A DNA stretch of 55,956 nt from Oscillospiraceae bacterium (lineage in GTDB: Bacteria; Bacillota; Clostridia; Oscillospirales; Ruminococcaceae), in NCBI GenBank assembly GCA_017460835.1, contig JAFUAD010000056.1, forward strand, positions 1 to 55,956, read 5' to 3'. The notes beneath the pieces are model-generated. The model saw nothing but the letters and a program-made list of their open reading frames with translations, was not told the origin of the DNA and did not search any database. The translations under genes and the position numbers were made by a program. Shown here piece after piece: positions 17,650 through 27,515 of the stretch (the stretch's first letter is position 1; every line of letters begins with the position of its first letter).

Positions 17650-18669
17650 ATGATCAGCGAGGCAATTAAGAAAATTGTTGACAAGCAGGAACTGACATAC
17701 AATGAGGCGTACACCGTGATGAATGAGATCATGAACGGCGAAACCACCCCGACCCAGAATGCGGCATTTCTGGCGGCACTCTCCACAAAGAGCGCAAAGG
17801 CGGAGACGATCGACGAGATCTCCGGCTGCGCGGCGGCAATGCGCGAGCACGCGACGCCGGTTCACTACGGCGCACCGGTGCTGGAGATCGTCGGAACCGG
17901 CGGCGACAATGCCAACAGCTTCAACATCTCGACGACCTCGGCACTGGTCGCGGCGGCGGGCGGCGCAAAGGTCGCAAAGCACGGCAACCGTGCCGCCTCG
18001 TCATTGTGCGGCACCGCCGACTGCCTTGAGGCGCTCGGCGTCAGCATCGACCAGCCGCCCGAGAAGGCCGTCCGCCTGCTCGATGAGGTCGGCATGTGCT
18101 TCTTCTTTGCACAGAAATATCACACCTCGATGAAGTATGTCGGCGCGATCCGCAAGGAGCTCGGCATCCGCACCGTTTTCAACATTCTCGGCCCGCTGAC
18201 AAATCCCGCGAGCCCGACCTATGCGCTGCTCGGCGTCTATGATGCATCGCTCGTCGAGATCGTGGCGCATGTGCTGATGCGGCTCGGCGTGAAGCGCGGC
18301 ATGGTCGTGTTCGGGCTCGATAAGCTCGACGAGATTTCGCTGAGCTCGGATACCCTCGTCTATCAGTTCTCCGAGGGCGACACCAAGACCTACACGATCT
18401 CGCCGGAGGACTTCGGCTTTGAGCGCTGCACGAAGGAGGACCTCAGGGGCGGCACGCCGGAGGAAAATGCGGCGATCACCCGCGCAATCCTCTCCGGCGA
18501 GGAGAAGGGGCATAAGCGCAATGCGGTTTTGCTGAATGCCGGCGCTGCACTCTACATCGCGGGCAGGGCGACGACCATGAAGGAGGGCGTTGCCCTCGCA
18601 GCCGAGCTGATCGACAGCGGTAAGGCACTCGAAACGCTGAACCGCTTTGTCGAAGCCTCGAACCGGTGA
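17650..18669 (+). CDS. trpD: anthranilate phosphoribosyltransferase
   Basis: A 339-residue enzyme of standard length that joins anthranilate to PRPP. The PRPP-binding [14 protein letters not shown] loop and the [21 protein letters not shown] segment are intact, as is the [10 protein letters not shown] motif. AAAGGAGGAATTTACC precedes ATG 17650. It sits third in the operon, 15 bases after trpG. Confidence 0.97.
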   Translation: MISEAIKKIVDKQELTYNEAYTVMNEIMNGETTPTQNAAFLAALSTKSAKAETIDEISGCAAAMREHATPVHYGAPVLEIVGTGGDNANSFNISTTSALVAAAGGAKVAKHGNRAASSLCGTADCLEALGVSIDQPPEKAVRLLDEVGMCFFFAQKYHTSMKYVGAIRKELGIRTVFNILGPLTNPASPTYALLGVYDASLVEIVAHVLMRLGVKRGMVVFGLDKLDEISLSSDTLVYQFSEGDTKTYTISPEDFGFERCTKEDLRGGTPEENAAITRAILSGEEKGHKRNAVLLNAGAALYIAGRATTMKEGVALAAELIDSGKALETLNRFVEASNR

Positions 18670-19463
18670 GCGGCATGCCGAGCATTCTGAATGAACTCGC
18701 CGCCTTTGCCGCAGAGCGCACCGCGCAGGCAAAGCGCAAGCGCCCGCTGTTTTCGATCCGGGCGGACGCGGAATGCATGCCGAAGGGCAATTTCGGCTTC
18801 GAGAAGGCGCTGAAAACCGACGACATCGCGTTCATCTGCGAATGCAAGAAGGCCTCTCCCTCAAAGGGGCTGATCGCGCCGCATTTCCCGTATTTGCAGA
18901 TCGCGGAGGAGTATGAGGCTGCGGGCGCGGACTGCATCAGCGTCCTGACTGAGCCGCGCTGGTTTCTCGGCGATGACCGCTTTCTGCGGGAGATTGCCGC
19001 AGCCGTGCGGATTCCCTGCCTGCGGAAGGATTTTACGGTTGACCCGTACATGATCTATGAAGCAAAGCTGCTCGGCGCCTCGGCGGTGCTGCTGATCTGC
19101 GCGATTCTCGATGCAGAGCAGCTCCGGGAGTATCTTGCGATTACCGATTCGCTCGGCCTCTCGGCACTGGTCGAGGCACACGATGAAACGGAGATCGGGA
19201 CCGCCGCGCAGTCCGGCGCCCGCATCATCGGCGTCAACAACCGGAATCTGCACGATTTCTCGGTCGATACCGGTCAGGCGGCGCGCCTGCGGAAATATGC
19301 CCCCGCTGAGACGCTGTTCGTTGCCGAGAGCGGAATCCGCTCGGCGGAGGACGTTCAGGCGGTGCGGGAGGCAGGCGCGGATGCGGTGCTGATCGGCGAA
19401 ACATTGATGCGCGCCGCAGACAAGAAAACGGTTCTGCGTGCGCTGAAGGGTGAGGAAGCATGA
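18666..19463 (+). CDS. trpC: indole-3-glycerol-phosphate synthase
   Basis: A 265-residue (beta/alpha)8 enzyme. Conserved IGPS segments are visible: [15 protein letters not shown], the [10 protein letters not shown]-type loop ([12 protein letters not shown]), [28 protein letters not shown] and [11 protein letters not shown]. It closes the indole ring from CdRP. The start may be GTG 18666, whose GTGA overlaps the trpD stop, or ATG 18675; neither has a strong ribosome binding site, which favours coupled translation. It is separate from trpF, unlike the enterobacterial fusion. Confidence 0.95.
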   Translation: MSGMPSILNELAAFAAERTAQAKRKRPLFSIRADAECMPKGNFGFEKALKTDDIAFICECKKASPSKGLIAPHFPYLQIAEEYEAAGADCISVLTEPRWFLGDDRFLREIAAAVRIPCLRKDFTVDPYMIYEAKLLGASAVLLICAILDAEQLREYLAITDSLGLSALVEAHDETEIGTAAQSGARIIGVNNRNLHDFSVDTGQAARLRKYAPAETLFVAESGIRSAEDVQAVREAGADAVLIGETLMRAADKKTVLRALKGEEA

Positions 19464-20062
19464 CCAAAATCAAGATCTGCGGGCTGATGTCCGCGCAGGA
19501 TGCGGAATCTGTCAATGCAGCGGGCGCCGATCTCGCGGGGGTCATCCTCGCGCCCGGCAGGCGCCGCACGGTCACGGCCGAAGCGCTCCGCAGCATCCGC
19601 GGCGCACTCGACCGGCGCATTCCGCTGACGGGCGTCTTTGTCAATGCACAGATCGCGGAAATCTCGGCGCTTGCCGAAAAGGGGCTGATTCAGCTCGTGC
19701 AGCTTCACGGGCAGGAGGATGCCGCCTATCTGCTGAATCTGCGGAAGGTCTGTGCGCTGCCGGTCATCAAGGCGTACAGCATCGCCTCCGCAGCCGATCT
19801 GCGTGCCGCAGAGCAGTCCGATGCCGATATCGTGCTGCTGGACAACGGCGCGGGCGGCACGGGGCTGGGCTTTGACCGCTCGCTGCTGGAGGGCTTTTCC
19901 CGGCCGTATCTGCTCGCAGGCGGGCTTTCGCCGGAGAATATCGGCGGTGTGATTGCCGCGCATCATCCCTACGGGGTCGATGTCAGCAGCGGCGTCGAGA
20001 CGGACGGAAAAAAGGACCCGGAAAAAATCGCGGCATTTGTCAGCGCAGTCCGGAATTCATAA
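19460..20062 (+). CDS. trpF: phosphoribosylanthranilate isomerase
   Basis: A 200-residue (beta/alpha)8 isomerase. The catalytic Cys is C7 in KIKICGL, and the likely general-acid Asp is in VLLDNGAGGTG. It converts PRA to CdRP. ATG 19460 overlaps the trpC stop by four bases. About 47 bases separate it from trpB, the largest gap inside the operon; no promoter or terminator is evident there. Confidence 0.94.
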   Translation: MTKIKICGLMSAQDAESVNAAGADLAGVILAPGRRRTVTAEALRSIRGALDRRIPLTGVFVNAQIAEISALAEKGLIQLVQLHGQEDAAYLLNLRKVCALPVIKAYSIASAADLRAAEQSDADIVLLDNGAGGTGLGFDRSLLEGFSRPYLLAGGLSPENIGGVIAAHHPYGVDVSSGVETDGKKDPEKIAAFVSAVRNS

Positions 20063-20109
20063 TTTCAGGCAGATGATACCTTAGATCATGAGATGAAAGG
20101 ACAGGAACT

Positions 20110-21300
20110 ATGAAGAATGAGGCAGGACGCTTCGGCATTCACGGCGGGCAGTATATCCCCGAAACCCTGATGAACGCCGTGATCGAGCTCGAAGCGGCAT
20201 ATGAGCACTATAAAAATGACCCGCAGTTCAATGCGGAGCTTGAAACACTGTTCAATGAATACGCGAACCGTCCCTCCCGGCTGTACTATGCCGAAAAGCT
20301 GACGAAGGCGCTGGGCGGCGCGAAAATTTACCTGAAGCGCGAGGATCTGAACCACACCGGCGCACACAAGATCAACAATGTGCTTGGGCAGGCACTCCTT
20401 GCGAAGAAAATGGGCAAAACGCGCCTGATCGCGGAGACCGGCGCCGGCCAGCACGGTGTCGCGACGGCAACCGCTGCCGCTTTAATGGGCATGGAATGCG
20501 TCGTGTTCATGGGCGAGGAGGACACCAAGCGGCAGGCACTCAATGTCTACCGGATGCGGCTGCTCGGCGCCGAGGTCATTCCGGTCACGACCGGCACCGC
20601 GACGCTGAAGGATGCAGTATCCGAGGCGATGCGCGAGTGGACCAGCCGGATCGCCGATACGCATTACTGTCTGGGGTCGGTCATGGGGCCGCACCCGTTC
20701 CCGACGATCGTCCGCGATTTTCAGGCGGTGATCTCGAAGGAGATCCGCGCGCAGATCCTCGAAAAGGAGGGCAGGCTGCCCGATGCGGTCATGGCATGCG
20801 TCGGCGGCGGCTCGAATGCGATCGGCACCTTCTATCACTTCATCCCCGACGAGGGCGTCCGGCTGATCGGCTGCGAGGCGGCGGGCAGAGGCATCGACAC
20901 CTTTGAGACCGCCGCAACCATCAACACCGGCAGGCTCGGCATTTTCCACGGCATGAAGTCTTATTTCTGTCAGGACGAGTACGGGCAGATCGCGCCGGTT
21001 TATTCGATCTCCGCGGGACTGGATTACCCCGGCATCGGCCCGGAGCACGCCCATCTGCACGACATCGGCAGGGCGGAGTATGTCGCCGTGACCGATGACG
21101 AGGCGGTGCAGGCTTTTGAGTTCCTCTCGCGGACAGAGGGCATCATCCCGGCGATCGAATCCGCACATGCCGTCGCGCACGCGATGAAAATTGCGCCGGA
21201 AATGGGAAAGGATCAGATCATCGTCATCACGATCTCCGGCAGAGGCGACAAGGACTGCGCGGCGATTGCGCGGTACAGAGGGGAGGATCTCCATGAGTAA
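20110..21300 (+). CDS. trpB: tryptophan synthase beta chain
   Basis: A 396-residue PLP enzyme. The Schiff-base lysine is K87 in [29 protein letters not shown] and the phosphate-binding [10 protein letters not shown] loop are present. The length and motifs fit the TrpB1 type that pairs with TrpA. It condenses indole and serine. AAAGGACAGG precedes ATG 20110. Its last codons overlap the trpA start by 8 bases. Confidence 0.97.
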   Translation: MKNEAGRFGIHGGQYIPETLMNAVIELEAAYEHYKNDPQFNAELETLFNEYANRPSRLYYAEKLTKALGGAKIYLKREDLNHTGAHKINNVLGQALLAKKMGKTRLIAETGAGQHGVATATAAALMGMECVVFMGEEDTKRQALNVYRMRLLGAEVIPVTTGTATLKDAVSEAMREWTSRIADTHYCLGSVMGPHPFPTIVRDFQAVISKEIRAQILEKEGRLPDAVMACVGGGSNAIGTFYHFIPDEGVRLIGCEAAGRGIDTFETAATINTGRLGIFHGMKSYFCQDEYGQIAPVYSISAGLDYPGIGPEHAHLHDIGRAEYVAVTDDEAVQAFEFLSRTEGIIPAIESAHAVAHAMKIAPEMGKDQIIVITISGRGDKDCAAIARYRGEDLHE

Positions 21301-22066
21301 GATTCAGAATGCATTTCAGAACGGCAAGGCGTTTATCCCGTTCATCACCTGCGGCGACCCCGACCTTGAGACAACCGGAAAGATCGTCCGCGCGCTCGCG
21401 GAAAACGGCGCCGATCTGATCGAGCTCGGCATCCCGTTCTCCGATCCGACCGCGGAGGGTCCCGTCATCCAGGGCGCGAACATCCGTGCCCTCTCCGGCG
21501 GCATCACAACGGATAAGATCTTCGATTTCGTCGCGGAGCTCCGCGCAGAGATTTCCGTGCCGCTGGTGTTCATGACCTATGCGAATGTGGTCTTTTCCTA
21601 CGGCATCGAGCGCTTTGCGGCACGCTGCGCCGAGGTCGGCATCGACGGCATCATTCTGCCGGATGTGCCGCACGAGGAGAAGGAGGAATTCGCCCCCGCC
21701 TGCCGCAGCCACGGCATTGATTTCATCTCGCTGATCGCGCCGACCTCCGAGAACCGGATCGCGGAGATCGCGAAGGATGCAGAGGGCTTTCTGTACGTCG
21801 TATCGAGCCTCGGCGTGACCGGCGTCCGCTCCGAGATTCAGACCGATATCCGCGCCATGACCGAGAAAATCCGCGAAAATACGACGATTCCCTGTGCAAT
21901 CGGCTTTGGCATCTCCACGCCGGAGCAGGCGCAGCATATGGCAGAGGCCGCAGACGGCGTGATCGTCGGGTCTGCGATCGTGAAGCAGATCGCCGCAAAC
22001 GGCAGAGACGCCGCACCCGTTGTCGGGGAATATGTAAAGCGCATGAAGCAGGCGATCTCCGGGTGA
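21293..22066 (+). CDS. trpA: tryptophan synthase alpha chain
   Basis: A 257-residue (beta/alpha)8 enzyme that cleaves indole-3-glycerol phosphate. E44 in [11 protein letters not shown] is the conserved catalytic Glu. The second catalytic residue, Asp60 of the E. coli enzyme in its ADGP motif, is Glu here ([11 protein letters not shown]), a conservative change. GGGGAGGATC precedes ATG 21293, which lies within the end of trpB. It is the last gene of the trp operon; a GCAGAT/ATCTGC hairpin follows but without a T-run. Confidence 0.95.
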   Translation: MSKIQNAFQNGKAFIPFITCGDPDLETTGKIVRALAENGADLIELGIPFSDPTAEGPVIQGANIRALSGGITTDKIFDFVAELRAEISVPLVFMTYANVVFSYGIERFAARCAEVGIDGIILPDVPHEEKEEFAPACRSHGIDFISLIAPTSENRIAEIAKDAEGFLYVVSSLGVTGVRSEIQTDIRAMTEKIRENTTIPCAIGFGISTPEQAQHMAEAADGVIVGSAIVKQIAANGRDAAPVVGEYVKRMKQAISG

Positions 22067-22114
22067 AAACCGGCAGATGTTTCTGAAAATCTGCTGAAAG
22101 AAAAAAATTTCCGC

Positions 22115-22164
22115 TTGACAAATCCCGCCTTTCTCCGGTATACTGATACCAGAAAGGCGGGATT
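22115..22164 (+). promoter_or_regulatory. promoter embedded in a 44-bp palindrome
   Basis: TTGACA (22115-22120), 18 bp, TATACT (22139-22144). The spacer, -10 and start region lie within an inverted repeat: perfect 14-bp arms AATCCCGCCTTTCT (22121-22134) and AGAAAGGCGGGATT (22151-22164), plus inner GGTAT/ATACC. The right arm contains the ribosome binding site for the next gene. Confidence 0.75.
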
Positions 22165-22168
22165 CGGC

Positions 22169-23305
22169 ATGATACGGCATAAAATACTCCGGAATATTCT
22201 GATTGTCACGGCATCGGTCACGGCGCTGCTGATCGCACTGAGCTTTTCGCAGGGCTTCTGCGACTGGTACACCGATCACATTTACCCGTATCCTGCAAGC
22301 ATCCTCGGCCGGCTGACGGCGCTGCTGCCGTTCGCGCTGGGCGAGATTCTGATGTACCTCAGCATCCTGCTGATTCCCGCGACGGTCATCATCCTGCTCC
22401 TGCTGTTTTTCCTCCGCAGGCGCCCAAAATACCGCAGATTCGCGGCAATCTACGGCAAAACGCTGCTGACGGCTGCGGTCTGCATGGGCTTTCTCTATAC
22501 GGCAAACTGGCTCGTGCCGTTCCGGGGCAGCGTGCTGGGGCAGCAGGTGCAGGCAGAGCAGACATACAGCATTGACGCGCTTGCCGCGCTGCGGGAATAT
22601 GCCGTCACGGAACTGAACCGTGCCGCCGAAGATGTCCCGCGCGATGCGGACGGTGTTGTCATCATGCCCGATCAGGAGACGATCGACAGCGCGGTCGTCC
22701 GGGCGATGCAGCAGCTCAGCGCAGAGTACCCGCGCCTTGCCGGATATTACCCGCCGATGAAGGACGCGCTCTGCTCGGATGTGCTGGACTGGATGAACAT
22801 CGGCGGCTTTACTTATCCCTTTACGATGGAGCTGACCGGGAACCGCTATGTTTCGCGGCTGTATTATCCGGTGCTCTATGCACATGAATCCAGCCACCAC
22901 AAGGGCTATTACAAGGAGCATGAGGCAAATTTCCTGAGCATTCTCGGCTGCTCGCGGAGCGAGGAACCGGTGCTGCGGTATTCGGCGTATTATGAGATGT
23001 ATTACTATCTCGACGATGCATACCGGACGAGCCTGCTCGCGGAATATGAAAGGGAGGATGCGGCTGCGATCTACAAGGCGGCGGCCATGCCCGCGGGCAT
23101 TGTGCGGACGGACTGGCAGCGCAGTCAGGCGGAGGCAGAGGCGCGCTATGCGGCGGATTCTCACCCGCTGAAGCGGTTTTCTCAGACGGCAGAGCAGGCG
23201 GCGGAGACCGGCTGGAGCACGCAGGCGAAGGTGCTGAAGGAATACAATTACGGCGGCGTCGTCGGGCTGCTGCTGCAATATTACAAAGGTATCGCTGCGC
23301 GATGA
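22169..23305 (+). CDS. DUF3810 membrane protein, putative zinc peptidase
   Basis: A 378-residue protein with three N-terminal TM segments (about 8-28, 48-75, 92-110) and a large C-terminal domain. That domain has HESSHHKGYYKEHEANF: H239, E240 and H243 form an HExxH motif, with a downstream Glu in EHEANF as a possible third ligand. This fits DUF3810, a family with a gluzincin-like motif but little functional data. ATG 22169 follows AAAGGCGGGA; a TTG-type upstream extension is rejected because it would start in the -35 box. Its own promoter separates it from trp. The last bases of the gene run into repeat copy D. Confidence 0.85.
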   Translation: MIRHKILRNILIVTASVTALLIALSFSQGFCDWYTDHIYPYPASILGRLTALLPFALGEILMYLSILLIPATVIILLLLFFLRRRPKYRRFAAIYGKTLLTAAVCMGFLYTANWLVPFRGSVLGQQVQAEQTYSIDALAALREYAVTELNRAAEDVPRDADGVVIMPDQETIDSAVVRAMQQLSAEYPRLAGYYPPMKDALCSDVLDWMNIGGFTYPFTMELTGNRYVSRLYYPVLYAHESSHHKGYYKEHEANFLSILGCSRSEEPVLRYSAYYEMYYYLDDAYRTSLLAEYEREDAAAIYKAAAMPAGIVRTDWQRSQAEAEARYAADSHPLKRFSQTAEQAAETGWSTQAKVLKEYNYGGVVGLLLQYYKGIAAR

Positions 23306-23404
23306 TTTTGAATGGGCGCTCGCACGCTTCGCTATGAGTTTGCACCGCAAACTCACCAAACCTCGCCAAAGGGATACTATCCCTTTGGAAACCCATTATA
23401 AATG
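23290..23404 (+). repeat. hairpin-rich repeat, copy D
   Basis: Contains ATCGC-TGC-GCGAT, GAGTTTGCACCGCAAACTC and CAAAGGGATACTATCCCTTTG stem-loops. GGTATCGC...GCGATGATTT is shared with 36711-36778, and TGAATGGGCGCTCGC resembles the end of the 4.8-5.05 kb repeat. It overlaps the final codons of the DUF3810 gene. Confidence 0.6.
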
Positions 23405-23463
23405 ATATATAAGTATATGTGCGCTTTTTATATTTATATTCATATTTATCGAAAAGCAGAAAA

Positions 23464-23489
23464 CTCCCCTCTTATGGGGGAGCTTTTTT
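23464..23489. terminator. intrinsic terminator
   Basis: CTCCCC-TCTTAT-GGGGGAG followed by CTTTTTTG on the plus strand; on the minus strand the stem is followed by TTTTCTGC. It ends the DUF3810 transcript and possibly the GH16 transcript. Confidence 0.85.
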
Positions 23490-23513
23490 GCGTTCCGGGG
23501 CAGGAAACAGAAG

Positions 23514-23544
23514 CGCCCTGCGGTCCGGGAATAAACCGCAGGGC
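23514..23544 (-). terminator. stem-loop after GH16 gene
   Basis: GCCCTGCGGT pairs perfectly with ACCGCAGGGC across an 11-base loop, 25 bases past the GH16 stop. There is only a weak T-run on the minus strand. Confidence 0.65.
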
Positions 23545-23568
23545 ATGAGGGAGGCTTGTGTCAGACGG

Positions 23569-25293
23569 TCATTTGCTCTGATAGGTGACCCACTGATAAC
23601 GGGCAGTGAGAGGGGTATTGCCGTTATAGGGCTTCAGCCATTCGTCCACGCCGATCCCCGGCCATGTGTTCATCATGATCTTGCCGGGTGTATTGGGCAT
23701 ATTGCCCCACATGGTGTGGGCTTCCTTGCCGTCCACATACCAGGTGATGTGATCGGGCTGCCAGTCGAAGCCGTAGGTGTGGAAGCCTTCAGAGGCGTCA
23801 AATCCGAGGTCATACATAAATTCATGACCGCCCTGACCGTCTTTGTAATAATTGAGCTGTACCTTTGTGGTATCCTTGCCGAGAATCTCGATGTCGATTT
23901 CGTCCCACGGGTTGTTGTCCGAGGGGCCGGTGTAGGTGAAGAACGAGGACACAACACCGTCATTCTTGATCGCCTGCATCGAGGTCTCATAGTAGCCGTA
24001 GCTGTAAAATTTGTTGGTGCGGTATTCTGCGCCGGAGTATGCATATTTGCCGGTATAATCGCGGTCAATGGTGAGCTGGAGGCAGCCGTCGGAGATCTTC
24101 GTGTTCCCTTTATACCAGCCGCAGTTGAACGGATTGCCGTTCGTCCAGCCGTCGGATGCGAAGAAATCGCCCGCAGAGCCGGAGGAAAAATCTGAAACCA
24201 TCGTCGCATTGGCGTTCATCTTCGTGCCGTAGTCGGTGAAGCCGGAGGGCGTTGTGCCGCCCTGCTGACCCTGCTGACCCTGCTGACCCTGCTGCCCCTG
24301 AGAGGCGGACTGCTGATAGGTGACCCACTGATACCGCGCAGTCAGCGGCGTATTGCCGTTGTAGCGGTTGAGCCATGAGATGATGCCGCTGTCGGTGGTG
24401 ATGCCCGGCCAGACATTCATCATGATCTTGCTTGCGGTGACCGGCATATTGCCCCATGTGGTGTAGGCCTCCTTGCCGTCCACATACCATGTGATGTGAT
24501 CGGGCTGCCAGTCAAAGCCGTAGGTGTGGAAGCCCTCGGAGGCGTCAAAGCCGAGATTGTACATATACTCGTGGCCGCCCTGACCGTCTCTGTAATAGTT
24601 GAACTGCACCTTTGTGGTGTCCTTGCCGAGGATTTCGATGTCGATCTCGTCCCACGGGTTATTATTCTCGCTCGGGCCGGTGTAGGTGAAGAACGAGGAC
24701 ACAACGCCGTCGTTCTTGATCGCCTGCATCGAGCACTCGTAGTAGCCGTAGCTGTAATTTTCAACGGTGCGGTACTCGGCGGCGGAATAGCCCCTGTCCG
24801 CCTGATAGCTGCTGCTTCTCTTTCCGTCGATCGTCAGGCTGAGGAAGCCGCCGTCGAGCGAGGTATTCTCCTCATACCATGCGCAGTCAAACGGGTCGCC
24901 GTTTGTCCAGCCCTTCGAGGCAATGAAGCTCGACGGTCCGGTCCCGGTGCGGAAATCCGCAAACAGCGTCGCGGATGTATTGGGCGGTGTGCCGTAATCC
25001 GGAATCGTCGGGCCGGGCGGATCAATGATCTGCGACGGGAACATCAGCTCATGCTTGACCAGAGAGAGGTCAACTGCATTGATTTTGCCGTCGCCGTTGA
25101 CATCGGCCGCACCCGGGGCATTGCCCTGCCCGGTCAGATGGCTGAACAGCGATGCGGCATCCTGCTTATTTGCAGAGCCGTCCTGATTGACGTCGGCATT
25201 GATGCCGGAGGCAGCGAATACGCCGGTCGTGCCGGCACAGAGCGCTGCGGTTGTGAGGAGGGTCAGTGCCCTCTGGAATCCCCTGTGTTTCAT
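23569..25293 (-). CDS. cellulosomal tandem GH16 beta-glucanase with N-terminal dockerin
   Basis: A 574-residue secreted protein. A signal peptide (about 1-30) is followed by a dockerin (about 32-88; [12 protein letters not shown] and [12 protein letters not shown]), then two GH16 modules (about 105-335 and 360-574) joined by a Gln/Gly-rich linker (QGQQGQQ repeats). The modules are near duplicates. Each has the ExDxxE active site in [10 protein letters not shown]216/D218/E220 and E465/D467/E469. The sequence is of the lichenase (1,3-1,4-beta-glucanase) type. An N-terminal dockerin is less usual than a C-terminal one. GGGGAGA precedes ATG 25293. An AraC-type regulator lies just upstream. Confidence 0.92.
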   Translation of the reverse strand: MKHRGFQRALTLLTTAALCAGTTGVFAASGINADVNQDGSANKQDAASLFSHLTGQGNAPGAADVNGDGKINAVDLSLVKHELMFPSQIIDPPGPTIPDYGTPPNTSATLFADFRTGTGPSSFIASKGWTNGDPFDCAWYEENTSLDGGFLSLTIDGKRSSSYQADRGYSAAEYRTVENYSYGYYECSMQAIKNDGVVSSFFTYTGPSENNNPWDEIDIEILGKDTTKVQFNYYRDGQGGHEYMYNLGFDASEGFHTYGFDWQPDHITWYVDGKEAYTTWGNMPVTASKIMMNVWPGITTDSGIISWLNRYNGNTPLTARYQWVTYQQSASQGQQGQQGQQGQQGGTTPSGFTDYGTKMNANATMVSDFSSGSAGDFFASDGWTNGNPFNCGWYKGNTKISDGCLQLTIDRDYTGKYAYSGAEYRTNKFYSYGYYETSMQAIKNDGVVSSFFTYTGPSDNNPWDEIDIEILGKDTTKVQLNYYKDGQGGHEFMYDLGFDASEGFHTYGFDWQPDHITWYVDGKEAHTMWGNMPNTPGKIMMNTWPGIGVDEWLKPYNGNTPLTARYQWVTYQSK

Positions 25294-25360
25294 GATAAAA
25301 TCTCCCCTTGTTTCTGTGTTGATCCTGCACTTCTCTTTCACGGGATCGGGTTCTGATTTC

Positions 25361-25366
25361 ATTATG
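25361..25366 (-). promoter_or_regulatory. possible -10 element of GH16 gene
   Basis: CATAAT on the minus strand about 70 bases before the GH16 start. No good -35 is present at the right distance, as expected for an activator-dependent promoter. Confidence 0.35.
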
Positions 25367-25424
25367 CCACAACCGGCACCGGAGATTCTAGCAATCATAC
25401 TCACAAAATAGTAATTTCATAACC

Positions 25425-26210
25425 TCATTTTGGCTTCATGAACCCGACTGTATAGAATCTGCTCCGGTACTCCTTCGGCGTCAGACCGATCTGCCGGCGA
25501 AAGAGCTTGATGAAATAGCTCTGCGAGCTGAAGCCGAGGTAGTTGCTGATATCCAGCGCGGAAAAATCGGAGAATTGCAGCATATTTGCCGCAGCCTCGA
25601 TCTTTTTGCGGCTGATGTATTCGCTGACCGGCATGCCCATTTCCTGCTTGAACATTCTGGAGAGATAGGGCGCCGTGCGCGAGACCGCTTCGGCAAGGTC
25701 GGTGATGAGAATGCGCTCGTGCAGGTGGTCGCTGATGTAATCGAGCACAGCGAGCATGGTTTTGGTATATTTCTTGCCGCTGTTGATCTGCCGCATGCGC
25801 TTTGTGAAGGTCACGGTCATCTCATAATGCACCGTGTTGATCTCCTCCTGCGAGGTACAGCTGTCGGTGCGGAGGATGTAGATATCGGAGAGATTGTAGG
25901 CATCCTCCGGCTGCATGCCGCCGTTGATGCAGAAGCGGGTAATCAGGGCGATGCTGACAACCAGATGATATTTGAGATTTTGCAGCGGATTGCGGCTGAG
26001 CGTGCCGAAGCCCTCGCCGCCTAAGGGCGTGAACAGGGTCTTGACCGTTTCGAGGCTGCCGGAGCGGACGCTCTCGTAAAAGGCGATCTCCCGCTCAAAG
26101 GGCGCATGCCGGAAGCCGGTCTCGCGCTTGGTAAAAAGATGCTCTGCAAGCGCCGTCCGTGTATCGAGATGATACGGGCTTTCCTCCGGCTGCGGAGAAT
26201 CATGCTTCAT
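25425..26210 (-). CDS. AraC/YesN-type transcriptional regulator
   Basis: A 261-residue protein. The N-terminal 150 residues are a sensor-like region without clear family features. The C-terminal 100 residues are an AraC DNA-binding domain: first helix-turn-helix ITDLAEAVSRTAPYLSRMFK, linker, second SALDISNYLGFSSQSYFIKLFRR, ending QIGLTPKEYRS. AAAGGAGC precedes ATG 26210. It lies in the same direction and about 130 bases upstream of the GH16 gene, so control of that enzyme is a reasonable inference; many such regulators sense plant glycans indirectly. Confidence 0.88.
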   Translation of the reverse strand: MKHDSPQPEESPYHLDTRTALAEHLFTKRETGFRHAPFEREIAFYESVRSGSLETVKTLFTPLGGEGFGTLSRNPLQNLKYHLVVSIALITRFCINGGMQPEDAYNLSDIYILRTDSCTSQEEINTVHYEMTVTFTKRMRQINSGKKYTKTMLAVLDYISDHLHERILITDLAEAVSRTAPYLSRMFKQEMGMPVSEYISRKKIEAAANMLQFSDFSALDISNYLGFSSQSYFIKLFRRQIGLTPKEYRSRFYTVGFMKPK

Positions 26211-26269
26211 AGGACTTTGCTCCTTTCCTGCGGTATTTTTTGGGGATTGTGCCGGGCGCTGCCCCCCTT

Positions 26270-26306
26270 GAAAATTCAGAAAGAGCCCGCAGGCAGCGGG
26301 CTCTTG
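26270..26306 (-). terminator. terminator of zinc-ribbon protein gene
   Basis: AGAGCCCGC-TGCCT-GCGGGCTCT on the minus strand, followed by TTCTGAATTTTC. It separates the gene at 26317 from the AraC gene. Confidence 0.8.
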
Positions 26307-26316
26307 GCGGTGTGAT

Positions 26317-27291
26317 TTATCCGAGCTGATATTCCGTCGGCGGCTCAGCATCGGGGTTTTCCGGCGGAGGAGGAGGAGGCGTCTGATCGGCATACAGCCT
26401 GCCGCCCTTGCGGAACTGCTGCGCCTCGGCGTCATACAGCAGCTCGTAGTAATCGGAATGCACGCCGTTGCTGAAATCAAAGCCGGTCTCAGTCGTATAG
26501 AACGTGCCGCTGCTGTCCTGATAAAAGCCGTTGAGGTCGCCGCAGACGTCGAGCCGGTATGGCTGCCCGTTTTTCACGCTGTAAACCAGCGTATTGTTCA
26601 CGAGCGTGATGCCGGAATAATCGAACCAGAAGAACGATTTTCCGCCGCAGCTCCGGATGTTTCCGTCGGAGCTTTCCGAGTAGCTCTGCGCCGTCGGATT
26701 GTAAAGCACGGTCAGCTCGCCGTAAGCGTTGATGAAATACACCTTGTCGATCGTGTGCGTGAACAGCACCTCGCCCATGACCGTCAGCGCAAAGGCCTCG
26801 CGCAGCCCGTCGCCGTCATAATCGGCATAATGCCACAGCGCAATATTGCCCTGCCCGGAGACGATCTGCTTCAGCACGCTCTCGGGCAGAACGACCGTGT
26901 TCCCGGCGGGCTCCGTCGTGATCTCCGTTGTGATCTCTGTCGTGGTGGTGAGCTCGGTCGTCGTGACGGTCGTCGTCGTCAGCGCCTCGGTCGCGGTTGT
27001 CGTGGTGGTCTCGGTAATCATCGGCAAAGTATCCTCAACCGACTGCTCTGCGGTGCTCCCGACTGCGCCCTCTGCCCGCGTGGACATCCGGAACACAAAA
27101 AAGACCGCCGAGCCGATTCCGGCAAGAAAGAGCAGAAATACTGCCGTCACCATTCCGGCAGCGCCCCTGCGCCGGCTGCGTACAGCCGCCTTGAGGTCCT
27201 CCTGAAAATCTGCCTCCTCCAGCGGGATTCCGCAGTTTTTACAGAAGTTATAGTAATCCTTGATTTTCTCGTTGCATTCACTGCATCGCAT
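26317..27291 (-). CDS. zinc-ribbon, one-TM protein with Thr-rich stalk
   Basis: A 324-residue protein. The N-terminus is a zinc ribbon (C3, C6, C17, C20 in MRCSECNEK and NFCKNCG), then a basic stretch, one TM (about 46-68), and a Thr-rich stalk (about 90-130). The outer domain of about 190 residues contains DYDGDGLREAFAL, resembling an FG-GAP/VCBS-like Ca-binding loop, and ends in a Pro-run. The topology puts the ribbon inside and the stalk and domain outside. No specific function is recognised. GGAGGG precedes ATG 27291. The design is shared with the paralogues at 28.0-30.0 kb. Confidence 0.8.
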   Translation of the reverse strand: MRCSECNEKIKDYYNFCKNCGIPLEEADFQEDLKAAVRSRRRGAAGMVTAVFLLFLAGIGSAVFFVFRMSTRAEGAVGSTAEQSVEDTLPMITETTTTTATEALTTTTVTTTELTTTTEITTEITTEPAGNTVVLPESVLKQIVSGQGNIALWHYADYDGDGLREAFALTVMGEVLFTHTIDKVYFINAYGELTVLYNPTAQSYSESSDGNIRSCGGKSFFWFDYSGITLVNNTLVYSVKNGQPYRLDVCGDLNGFYQDSSGTFYTTETGFDFSNGVHSDYYELLYDAEAQQFRKGGRLYADQTPPPPPPENPDAEPPTEYQLG

Positions 27292-27461
27292 GCGTGGTTC
27301 CCTCCGTTTCCGAATCCTGTGCCGCATTCAGCCGGGTCTGCGGTACCGTTCAAACGCTTCGGGAGATGTGCTTTTTCTTTTTTATCCGAATCCTTGTTAT
27401 CGTTTTTCTGTTTTTGTGAGATGCGCGGGAGCCGCCCGCACATTCCCCGATATTTGCGTCT

Positions 27462-27490
27462 ATTATATCACAACCGCAGAAAAAATGCAA
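27462..27490 (-). promoter_or_regulatory. promoter of zinc-ribbon protein gene
   Basis: Minus strand TTGCAT (27485-27490), 17 bp, TATAAT (27462-27467). It leaves a leader of about 165 bases before ATG 27291; nothing recognisable is seen in the leader. Confidence 0.7.
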
Positions 27491-27515
27491 CCCTTTTTTC
27501 CGGCAATGCCCGGTA

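Noticed and set aside
21227-23359. 710-codon minus-strand ORF opposite trpA and DUF3810
   Set aside because: It lies antisense to two well-supported genes, has low-complexity Arg/His/Leu/Asp composition typical of reverse-frame shadows in high-GC coding DNA, and lacks a ribosome binding site.
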